Assembly (NCBI RefSeq): GCF_902459465.1
Contig: NC_047076.1
Span: forward strand, 5,717,488 to 5,781,487
Source of the DNA: Asterias rubens
Taxonomy: Eukaryota > Echinodermata > Asteroidea > Forcipulatida > Asteriidae
Direction: 5' to 3'
DNA: 64,000 nucleotides
Part shown: piece after piece, positions 57,001-64,000 of the stretch
How positions within the stretch are numbered: position 1 is the stretch's first letter
How the letters are laid out: each line of letters begins with the position of its first letter
Position numbers and translations under genes: made by a program
Notes under the pieces: generated by a model
The model's input: the letters and a program-made list of their open reading frames with translations, nothing else
The model's database searches: none
Told to the model about the DNA's origin: nothing

Positions 57001-60000
57001 CCCTACTCCTGCTATCTCACCCTACTCTGCCATCTTGTCCTACCCTGCCTCCCTCACCCTACCCATCTCCCTAACCCCCTACCGCCTCACCCTATCCCTG
57101 CCCCCTCACCTTACCCCTGTCCCTACTCCTGCTATCTCACCCTACTCTGCCATCATGTCCTACCCTGCCTCCCTCACCCTCACTCTATCCCTAACCCCCT
57201 ACCCGCCTCACCCTATCCCTGCCCCCTCACCTTACCCCTGCCCCCTACTCCTGCTATCTCACCCTACTCTGCCATCATGTCCTACCCTGCCTCCCTCACC
57301 CTCACTCTATCCCTAACCCCCTACCGCCTCACCCTATCCCTGCCCCCTCACCTTACCCCTGTCCCTACTCCTGCTATCTCACCCTACTCTGCCATCATGT
57401 CCTACCCTGCCTCCCTCACCCTCACTCTATCCCTAACCCCCTACCCGCCTCACCCTATCCCTGCCCCCTCACCTTACCCCTGTCCCTACTCCTGCTATCT
57501 CACCCTACTCTGCCATCTTGTCCTACCCTGCCTCCCTCACCCTACCCATCTCCCTCACCCTCACTCTATCCCTAACCCCCTACCGCCTCACCCTATCCCT
57601 GCCCCCTACTCCTGCTATCTCACCCTACTCTGCCATCTTGTCCTACCCTGCCTCCCTCACCCTACCCATCTCCCTCACCCTCACTCTATCCCTAACCCCC
57701 TACCCGCCTCACCCTATCCCTGCCCCCTCACCTTACCCCTGTCCCTACTCCTGCTATCTCACCCTACTCTGCCATCTTGTCCTACCCTGCCTCCCTCACC
57801 CTACCCATCTCCCTCACCCTCACTCTATCCCTAACCCCCTACCACCTCACCCTATCCCTGCCCCCTCACCTTACCCCTGCCCCCTACTCCTGCTATCTCA
57901 CCCTACTCTGCCATCTTGTCCTACCCTGCCTCCCTCACCCTACCCATCTCCCTCACCCTCACTCTATCCCTAACCCCCTACCGCCTCACCCTATCCCTAA
58001 CCTCTCACCCTACCCCTACCCTCTCACCCTACCCCTACCATCTCACCCTACCCCTACCCTCTCACCCCACCCCTACCCTCTCACCTTACCCCTAACCCGA
58101 CATCTGATCCCTTTCCCCTCCCCATTACCTGCTGGAGTTGCAGGCGTTCCTCTTCCTCTTCATCTTCTTCCTCAATGTCAATGGGTTCCTGTTTGATCTC
58201 AGTGATGTTCTTCAGTGGGAGGCTCTGCACCTGTTTATGCTCCGCCTCCTCGGCCTCCTTCTCAGCGACGGCGTCTTCTTGTTGTAATGTCTACAAACAT
58301 GAATATTCATTTATGCAGATTAGTATAGGAAACTGCTATAAACCCTTCATTTGCTAGCGAATGCTACACTAACTATATCAGTTGCTCTTAATATTGGCAT
58401 TCAGTGTGCACAAAATAAGTTCAGTCTAATTTCTTTTGCTAGGCATAATTGCTGGACGAATGGTATTGAGTGTTTTACACCAGCCAAGAGTAAAAAGGGT
58501 ACCGTTGGATGTGAATTATTAGCAACAGGCTACAAACCGATGAGGTTGGTGGTACTGCATACTTTTAAGGAGTTGAGAGGTATAAGAAATTCTTATGGTC
58601 TCAGGAGTACAGGTATTAATATTGGTTGATACTCTGTTAAAATGTGCCAAATAACTGTTGGATACAAGTATCAAAAGTCTTTTTAAGAAACCCGAATTTT
58701 AACCAAATCATTTTGGTGCCCAACATGGCCCAATGTCATGGAGCAGAAAAACTTGCTTAGCATGAAATTTTTTCATTGATACAAACAGGTTTACCAACCA
58801 AATTTTCAGGTGATTTTCAGGATATGCAAGCAACAGCTGAATATCAGTAACAAGCAATATGCAACAAATGGAAATTTGGTTGGTAATCCTGTTTTTATCA
58901 AGGAAGATATTTCATGCTAAGCAATATTCTGTGCTTAGCAGCTCTATGAAATTTGCCCCAGATCGTTTGGTAGTTTCTGACTCATTCCGACATACTGACC
59001 TGTCTATGCTGTAAGGCCATCAACTGCTGTTGCTGCTGCTGCAGAAACTGTTGGTGCTGTTGTTGCTGCTGCTGCTGCTGTTGCTGTTGCTGCTGCTGCT
59101 GCATTATGATCTGCTGCGTGTGTAGCTGTGCCCGGTGCTGGCTGGTGGGCAAGGGGGCTGACTGGGTCCTGGCTAGGGGTCTGTGGATAGGTCTGGATAA
59201 TTAAGTTGGGGAAAAACGAGAAGGGGGGAACACAAACACACAACACCGATGAGAAAGATTGGATGATAGTGAAAGAGGGTGACCCTTGAACCCCAGGAAG
59301 AGAGTATGGTACCGATGATGTCATTAGTAGTATGGTAGGATTTTGTGTTGAGTTCAAAGGGAACGTGACCAATGAAGATGGAGTTGAAAGTAAAAAGTGA
59401 GAAACTAAAGTAACACCAGTAGAGTATGGCACCAACAATTTGAAGATTACGTTTTAAGATTATGTTTGAACGATTAGGTTGTGCCCAATTTCATGGTTCT
59501 GCTTACTGGCGAATTCTACACTTGCAATCACCTTTCTCCGTTTAATGTGCAAGCGCCAAATTTCTGGGCTAGCTGTGTAAGCGAAGAATGCCTGGTAGCA
59601 TGCAGTACGCACTTGCACATGCAAAACTCCTTGCTAATTCCTAGCTTGACATAAGCACGGATTTCCCAGCTTCCGTAAGCGCAGATTCTTTGATGACGGG
59701 ATGCAGAGCCATGAAATCAGGCCTTGACTCAAAGGGGGAAAGAGACAAAAAAGAAAAATTCTCTACAGAACAAAAGTTCACTAGAAAATAAATTTAAAGT
59801 AAAGAAATACAATCGACAGCGAAACCTTCACCAAATAACAAAAACCATTCACAGAAACACAAGACAGAGTAGGACAATTTAATTCATACAAATGGGTAAT
59901 GCATGAAGGCCACAAGGTTGGGTCGGCAGTGAATGTTGGGAAAGAGAGTTATCAAGGTGGTGTAGTGACAGATGGGATGAAGAGTGGCTGTACATGTAGA

Positions 60001-63000
60001 GTGGAGGGCGGAGACACCTAAATTAATGTGTGGAGTCTGGGAGGACTGTTAGGTAGGAGGGGGGGGGGGGGTTGAGAGACGATGAGTGATAGTTAAGGCA
60101 CTAGACAGTATTGGTAATTACTCAAAATAATTGTTAGCATAAAAACTTAAAAACAAGCAATGGAGAGAGCTATTGATCTATAGTATAAAACATTGTGAGA
60201 AACGGCTCCCTCTGAAGTAACATAGTATTTGAGAAAGAGGTAACTTCTATAACAGACTTCAGGTCTGAATTCTTTCATTAGGCATCTGAAAGCACACAAA
60301 TTGGTGCAACAAGAGTGGGGTTTTTGTCTTCATAGTTCTCTTGCAACTGCAATGACAAATTGAGTCAAAATTTTCAGAGATTTGTTATTTTATGCAAATT
60401 TTGGGATATACCAAGTGAGAATACTGGTGTTTTACAATTACAAAAGGTGTCCAGTGCCTTTACGATGGAGAGTATAGGGTCAGTTAGTGTTTGGTATGAA
60501 ACAGGTGAGGGCGGGTTGAAGAGAGAGGGTTCAGCAGCAACTTACCTAATAAGTCTCTGGGCGACGGCACCTCCTCCTATTAAACTCATGGAGTTGGCCT
60601 CGTGAAGTGGCATACCCCCTAGCATAGATGGGGGTACAGCGGTGGGTACGATGGAGCCTAGCGAGAGAGATCAACAGAAAATGTCATTAACGTTGTTTTC
60701 ACTGGAAAATTTTCAATGCCAGTTTCACTTGGCTTTTTCACTTGGAGCAGTACTTGCTGTGCTGTTGCATTACATTGTTTCATTTCATGTTTCATTGGAT
60801 GTTTAACTTGATATTTGAATTGATGCATTAAACTGGCTTTCGAATGAGTGTTTCACTCCAATGTTTCGTGGTAATTGCTGTGGGTGCTGTGGGTCATTTC
60901 AAGGCCTGCCAGTAACACATACTGACAACAATCAACAGTCATCTGAGTTAACAAACGTTCTCTCAGCTCTTCCACTGAGCAATCTTACATACCTGACTGC
61001 ACGGTGGGTATAAAAGCAGGTGCGAGGGCAGGGGTTCCGGGGAGTGGATTCTTGATGCGTACTACGTCGTTCATCGGTGGCTGGACAGGAGGTTGCTGCT
61101 GTTGCAAATAAAAACAACAGACACCGTTTGATTAATATCAAGTTAGTATTCCTCTGGATGTTTAGTTCCATTCTATGCACGAGCCGATATCCACTGGAAA
61201 TTGCATTTTGATGTATGCATTGCTGTGAAAGGTCACTAAAGTTATGAGAATCAACAATCAGTCAGGGCCCAATTTCATGGCTCTGCTTACCATAAGCAAA
61301 GAATTTGGCACTTACGGTAGCAGGGAATTCCGTGTTTACGTCAAGCATATATCATGGCTTCTGCGCTTGCGTACTCAACGTAACTAGGCATTTTACGCTT
61401 ACACAGCTAGCGCAGAAATTCAGCGCTTGCACAGTAAGCAGAGAATGGTGATCGTAAGCGCGGAATTTGGCAGTAAGCAGAGCCATGAAATTGGGCCCTG
61501 ATGGCTTTGGAAGAGGCAAAGGCCAGACGGCAGGGGAAAAAATGGCTATTCTTCAAGGTTGCTGCAGCAGATATAGCCATAGCCCAAACCGGAACTAGTC
61601 TACATCAGCCTGTGAGAATTAACCCTCCTACTCTTGGAACCATTTTTCCAGCGAGTTGATTGACCATTCGATACCATTCGACAGCACTGGTTGTGTATGT
61701 TGGCATGATTGTGCACAGAACTTATGCACTGTGTCAATGCATTAACAAAATGATTGCAGGCTGGAATAGTTTACTTATCATTCAATACCCAGCGCACAGT
61801 ATTAAATGGTCAGACTGTAGAAAGGTTAATCAATATGAGGTTTTACATTTTTTGTATAACCTCTGCTGATTCTTTTGAAGGATTCAGTCTGCTTCCTGCC
61901 TCATGTTAAATCTCATAACTTTAGTGACCCTTCATCAATATCAATTCCAGGGTTATTCATGTCCAAAATACTTCTAGGTACCAGACTTTAATCACCAACT
62001 TCAGCCGTTTCTGAGCTTGGGATGTACGTCCACTGTCGTCATCGACGACAGAAACTCACAAAGCAAGACCGAAGAAAAATGCACATCCCTCAACCCCCAT
62101 CCACAAGAGTCCATGCTAAACAATTCAAAAGTCAACCCATGCAACACAAGGCCATTGCGAGGCTCAATCCAAAATGCAAACCATGCAGGCAAGAGAAAAG
62201 ACGGATAGAATGCCAAGTATTCAGACATGCCAAGTATTCAGGCAAAGGGGTTGCAGAGTGTTAATACTTGTTCACTGATGTCTTCAAATCGTACGGCGCC
62301 GAGGGACCGACACGATCGGACTCGATAACGCCGGCACTGGGCACGCAGGATTTTCTTCTACAGGAGACAGAAGAACAGTCACTATGAAAGGAGTAGTGGG
62401 GGGGGGGGGGGTTGGTGAGAGGGAGGTGGGAGGGGGGTGGGGGTGTGAGTGAGGGGGACAGGTAGCAGGATCAAGTGATGGTTAAAGGGGTAGTATGGTA
62501 CATGTAGCTCAGACATTTATCATGCAGCACAAACATAACCAGCTTTGTCTGGTTCCCTGTAGACATTAGCAATCATGATCACTGTTTTTTCTTATTACTC
62601 CAAAAGGGGCCCAGACTAGTATTTTAAATCATCTCTCCATTTGGTTTAAATGTTTTTTGTTTGTTTTTTTATTAAAAAAAAGTTTGTTGTTTTTGTGGAA
62701 GAGTGTAGTGTACTCAATCAAACTTCACTGCTATCCGGACACAAACAGTGGTACCGATAGCCTGTTCCATGCTAACATGTGTAAAGCGCAGAAGGAACCA
62801 GTGACGCTATAGTGAAAAGGCGGAAGGCAATGGAAGTGTTGAATACCAAGGTATCGATGCTTGACAATAGGCTTCCAAATGAGTAGTCCGAGTGAGTGCA
62901 TCACAGAAAATACTTGTAAGTTTAATGCAAGTTGTGTACATGGTTTGCTGCTAACAATCAAATTTGGAATGTGTAACTAACAAACATTTAATCATTGATG

Positions 63001-64000
63001 ACATTTTTTTAATCAATATCCCATCCTCAGTGATCGAAGGGAAATAGCTATCTCATATTTGAGTGTTTTTATGATCATCATGGCAACCATGCCTCAGTTA
63101 ATTTAGATGGAATTTAAAGGAGGGCCCTCATAATAATCATAGCAGACCAGTGGCTGTTTATGAAATGACGAAACCCTAACCAAGTTAATGTAAGTGTGAT
63201 TTCCGTCACATCACAACTGTGATTAATCAACCTTTATCAGCTGTCAGAAATATCATTATGGAGAATTGCGTAAATTCGATGCGTTCTAAAATAGGAAAGT
63301 ATAAAGTAAAGTCGACGAAATTGCTCAAACATAATCTTGGGAAGGTGTTTTTTTTTTTCACTCAAAAACATAAGTAGGAATAATAACAGAGAGAAACACA
63401 CACAATAAGCGAGTGAGAGCACAACAGAGGGGGGTGAAAACAAAAATGCAGGTCACAGGACCAAGTTAAGAGATTGCTTTGGTTTTTGGGGCGTTTTCCA
63501 CTTTTTTTCACTCACAAATTTAAAGAGACATGTTGCCTTGAATCAGGCGAATTGGTCTATGAAAAACCTTTGAAACCGTTTGTTATAAAAATGCATACAT
63601 GTATGGCTAGAAAGATGTTTTAAAAAAAGAATATAATGATCCACAGAAATAGGCCTCAAAATTGCATGATTATCCTTATATGTCGTCAACTAACACAGTA
63701 CGCCATTTTGTAAAGTAAAGTTTTAAAAGGAAAACCTTGCAATTTCGAGGGATGTTTGTGTGGGTCCTTATAATCTACTTTTAAAACATCTTTCCAGCCA
63801 TAAGCATTTTATAACTAACGGTTTTCAAATGCTTTTCATAGACCAACTGGCCGATCCAAGGCAACGTGTCCCTCTATATAGGAATAAGAACAGACAGAGG
63901 CCGGTGAGAACATTTGCAGAGGGGGGGGGGGGGGGGGTGAAAACAAAAAATGCAGGTCACATGACCCAACAGCAAACAGGAGGGTGTACGTACCATCTGG
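42038..64000 (-). CDS. HDAC4: Class IIa histone deacetylase (HDAC4/5/7/9 type), partial at 5' end
   Basis: Seventeen minus-strand exons: 61095-60993, 60657-60546, 59192-59000, 58290-58129, 53896-53839, 52149-51994, 51150-51017, 50388-50339, 49595-49528, 48747-48644, 47510-47313, 46332-46213, 45647-45550, 44786-44668, 44342-44124, 43278-43137 and 42080-42038. Phases all agree, giving 692 residues plus stop. Conserved features in order: [12 protein letters not shown] and [12 protein letters not shown] (14-3-3-binding serines of HDAC4), polyQ stretch, IKQEP (sumoylation motif), [16 protein letters not shown] (structural zinc), [22 protein letters not shown] and [10 protein letters not shown] (catalytic zinc ligands), [12 protein letters not shown], and [12 protein letters not shown] (nuclear export signal) near the [13 protein letters not shown] end. 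The enzyme acts as a signal-regulated corepressor shuttling between nucleus and cytoplasm. The N-terminal MEF2-binding part lies beyond 64000. Which vertebrate paralogue it is nearest to is not meaningful if this is a single pre-duplication gene. Confidence 0.93.
43430..43985. mobile_element. Inverted pair of tRNA-derived SINEs (foldback) plus a third copy
   Basis: 43440-43665 holds a SINE in minus orientation, from a GATGTTAAATTTGCATCGGG tail to a GGGATTCGAACCCACGACCC head. It is joined head to head with a plus-oriented truncated copy (43658-43800) starting ATCGAATCCCACCCGAGTAA. A further plus copy (about 43853-43985) has A box TGGTCTAGTTGGTATGACA and B box GGTTCGAATCC. The first two can form a hairpin of over 100 bp. 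Located in the HDAC intron between the two exons that follow the deacetylase core. Confidence 0.7.
44077..44099. repeat. G19 homopolymer tract
   Basis: A run of 19 G on the plus strand preceded by GGCGGGGC. In the HDAC sense direction it is a C19 tract beginning about 24 nt after the donor site of the exon 44342-44124. Its true length may be unstable or affected by sequencing. Confidence 0.8.
45783..46119. mobile_element. TTAA-flanked MITE (GGACACTATTGGTAATT family)
   Basis: TTAA then AGACACTGGACACTATTGG at 45783, and ACCGTTAGTGTCCACTGCCT then TTAA at 46119. Contains TTGATTTCGAGACCTCAAAT and its inverted partner. In the HDAC intron between exons 46332-46213 and 45647-45550. Confidence 0.75.
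46374..47070. mobile_element. MITE interrupted by an exon copy and its own partial duplication
   Basis: A TTAA-started copy of the 31110-31495 family (TTAAAGGGTTTGGCTAC at 46374, end ATCAAAACCCTTTC near 47068). Its segment 46392-46566 is repeated at 46701-46875, offset 309 bp with about two mismatches. Between the two repeats sits a 135-bp copy of an HDAC exon segment, annotated separately. Confidence 0.75.
46566..46700 (-). pseudogene. Partial duplicate of an HDAC catalytic exon (pseudo-exon)
   Basis: 135 bp identical, by eye, to 47388-47522, which is the acceptor and first two thirds of the exon 47510-47313. It keeps the 3' splice site (TTTCCATCAG) and codes for [17 protein letters not shown] through [16 protein letters not shown], then runs into MITE sequence without the original donor. 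The open frame continues into the MITE for about 60 more codons before a stop. If spliced in place of the real exon it would remove the catalytic DVHHGN and later exons. Most likely non-functional. Confidence 0.85.
47080..47185 (+). mobile_element. Degenerate tRNA-derived SINE head
   Basis: CGCGGTACCCGCTGGTAAGG, CTAGCTATTGAGCAATCGCG and GTGGTCTAGTTTGTACGACG follow the order of the SINE head at 43810-43900, with a broken B box (GGTTGTAGGTCATG). It is in the HDAC intron just downstream of exon 47510-47313. Confidence 0.55.
47580..48640. other. AT-rich HDAC intron segment
   Basis: No exon or clear repeat end seen apart from a T-rich run (47582-47604) and A-rich runs near 48024 and 48117. It separates the coding exons 48747-48644 and 47510-47313. 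Confidence 0.4.
49190..49268 (-). mobile_element. tRNA-like SINE head
   Basis: On the minus strand: TAGGGCTAGATAGCTAAAGT, GGTAAAGCGCCGGCAGA and CGTTGGTTCAAATCCGATCT give an A-box-like and an exact-type B-box element about 45 nt apart. The acceptor stem does not pair, so this is a SINE head or tRNA pseudogene, not a functional tRNA. Confidence 0.5.
49651..50031. mobile_element. TTAA-flanked MITE (GGACACTATTGGTAATT family), full length
   Basis: One of the best preserved copies: TTAA then AGACACTGGACACTATTGG at left, and CCAATAGTGTCCACTGCCT then TTAA at right, 381 bp. The interior pair CGAGACCTCAATTTCTAAAC and a near complement are present. In an HDAC intron. Confidence 0.8.
50687..50987. mobile_element. 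Foldback MITE with CCCATAGAGTTATATATAAG termini
   Basis: Left CCCATAGAGTTATATATAAG continuing AACTAGAGGGCGCACTGG, and right CCAGTGTGCCCTCTAGTTCT continuing TATATATAACTCTATGGG. About 38 bp of nearly perfect inverted repeat. The interior has two ATGGCCGC(A/C) repeats. Flanks share GGAAACC. Non-coding, in an HDAC intron; the open frame across it is repeat shadow. Confidence 0.8.
51724..51932. mobile_element. MITE with GGTTCATACTTCCTG termini
   Basis: Left AAGCCTGGTTCATACTTCCT, right GGAAGTATGGACCGGGCTTA. The interior carries two copies of TTTCGCA(G/A)GAGTTGAGC. Relatives are at 18015-18150 and about 19420-19540. In an HDAC intron, ending about 60 bp from exon 52149-51994. Confidence 0.65.
52602..52850. 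mobile_element. MITE with CCCAATTTCATAAAGCCTGT termini
   Basis: Left GGGCCCAATTTCATAAAGCC with TTTGCTTAGCATGAAATTTC inside, right a diverged complement (CATTTCATGCTAAGCAAAGT ... GGCTTGAAGAAATTTGGC). A close copy lies at 58726-58962. Confidence 0.65.
54162..58110. repeat. C-rich/G-rich minisatellite of about 30 units within an HDAC intron
   Basis: Tandem units of 120, 121, 133 and 139 bp (differences reflect presence of CTACCCATCTCCCTCACC and small indels). Each contains TCCTACCCTGCCTCCCTCAC and CTATCCCTAACCCCCTACCG. The last 100 bp degrade into 18-20-bp CTCTCACCCTACCCCTACC repeats. The plus strand is nearly free of stops in all frames, producing long artificial open frames. It occupies most of the intron between HDAC exons 58290-58129 and 53896-53839. 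The HDAC pre-mRNA carries the G-rich strand. Confidence 0.97.
58726..58962. mobile_element. MITE with CCCAATTTCATAAAGCCTGT-type termini, second copy
   Basis: GGCCCAATGTCATGGAGCAG, then ACTTGCTTAGCATGAAATTT at left and ATTTCATGCTAAGCAATATT ... AGCTCTATGAAATTTGCCCC at right. Shares AAACAGGTTTACCAACCAAA and TGGAAATTTGGTTGGTAATC with 52602-52850. It ends about 40 bp from HDAC exon 59192-59000. Confidence 0.65.
59485..59730. mobile_element. MITE of the CCCAATTTCATGGCTCTGCTTAC family
   Basis: GTGCCCAATTTCATGGTTCT at left and GCAGAGCCATGAAATCAGGC at right, with CCAAATTTCTGGGCTAGCTG inside. Diverged relative of 61262-61501. Confidence 0.6.
60093..60462. mobile_element. TTAA-started MITE (GGACACTATTGGTAATT family), diverged
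   Basis: TTAA then GGCACTAGACAGTATTGGTA at left and AAAAGGTGTCCAGTGCCTTTA at right. The interior matches the family but the central inverted pair is shortened. It ends about 85 bp from HDAC exon 60657-60546. Confidence 0.7.
61262..61501. mobile_element. MITE with perfect 29-bp terminal inverted repeats
   Basis: The ends TCAGGGCCCAATTTCATGGC (continuing TCTGCTTAC) and GTAAGCAGAGCCATGAAATT (continuing GGGCCCTGA) are exact reverse complements over 29 bp. 240 bp, non-coding. Best preserved member of the family also at 6139-6375 and 59485-59730. In the HDAC intron upstream of the first visible coding exon. Confidence 0.85.
61500..63519. other. HDAC intron; one GC-rich candidate exon
   Basis: Mostly featureless. 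62270-62350 is GC-rich relative to its surroundings and, on the minus strand, follows a good acceptor (TCTGTCTCCTGTAG ending near 62361). All three frames stay open for 24 codons or more, but none gives a protein I recognise and the donor is weak, so it is only a possible HDAC exon. Poly-G runs occur near 62398-62412. Confidence 0.35.
63520..63875. mobile_element. TTAA-started palindromic MITE (CCTTGGATCGG family)
   Basis: TTAA-AGAGACATGTTGCCTTGAAT at left, and CGATCCAAGGCAACGTGTCC at right. Internal inverted pair AAGATGTTTTAAAA ... TTTTAAAACATCTTTC. Second copy of the element at 16804-17193. Confidence 0.7.

Noticed and set aside
54223..57973. Many long Pro/Leu-rich open frames on the plus strand (up to 310 codons)
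   Set aside because: They are shadows of a C-rich minisatellite lying in an HDAC intron on the other strand. Frames repeat the same peptides and have no conserved start or domain.
62255..62361. GC-rich segment as an additional HDAC exon
   Set aside because: Good acceptor and open frames on the minus strand, but no recognisable HDAC sequence and no good donor, so left as a low-confidence note.
63994..64000. Possible HDAC exon end with donor GATG then GTACGTAC at the right edge
   Set aside because: Only seven bases of putative exon are visible, so it cannot be supported.

Overview
The window is animal nuclear DNA: intron-rich genes with GT-AG introns, small exons and many dispersed repeats. 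The proteins are close to vertebrate orthologues, but the repeats are not vertebrate-like. They are TTAA-flanked foldback MITEs, tRNA-headed SINEs and LINE 3' ends with ATT-type tails. A marine deuterostome fits best, probably an echinoderm such as a sea star. That assignment is inference from gene similarity and repeat style.

Five protein-coding genes can be reconstructed exon by exon. (1) Minus strand, 473-2877: the first two coding exons of a SEC22A/SEC22C-type longin protein, whose 3' part lies left of the window. (2) Plus strand, 5607-10264: a five-exon, 712-residue ADP-ribosyltransferase with a PARP catalytic domain, a long acidic linker and a C-terminal UBA-like domain. (3) Minus strand, 13536-23899: an eight-exon METTL2-type tRNA N3-methylcytidine methyltransferase of 456 residues. 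(4) Plus strand, 24125-31735: a ten-exon RBM45 orthologue of 503 residues with four RRM-type domains. (5) Minus strand, 42038 to beyond 64000: at least 17 coding exons of a class IIa histone deacetylase (HDAC4/5/7/9 group), with its 5' part right of the window.

Layout: SEC22-like and PARP are divergent. PARP and METTL2 converge. METTL2 and RBM45 are head to head with only 225 bp between start codons, so they probably share a bidirectional promoter. RBM45 and HDAC converge across a 6-10 kb repeat-rich region. No pathway links all five, although PARP, METTL2, RBM45 and HDAC all act on chromatin, RNA or protein modification.

Introns and spacers are full of mobile DNA. At least eight copies of one TTAA-bounded MITE are present, along with several other foldback families (one with a perfect 9-bp target duplication), tRNA-derived SINEs (one with three tandem tRNA-like heads) and truncated LINE ends. 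A roughly 4-kb C-rich/G-rich minisatellite of about 30 units lies inside an HDAC intron.

The points most worth a second look are: a 135-bp identical copy of part of an HDAC catalytic exon lodged inside a MITE in the next intron; a Tyr at the catalytic position where vertebrate class IIa HDACs carry His; the PARP-UBA architecture; the 50-bp hairpin-unit array at 5031-5353; and the G-rich minisatellite.
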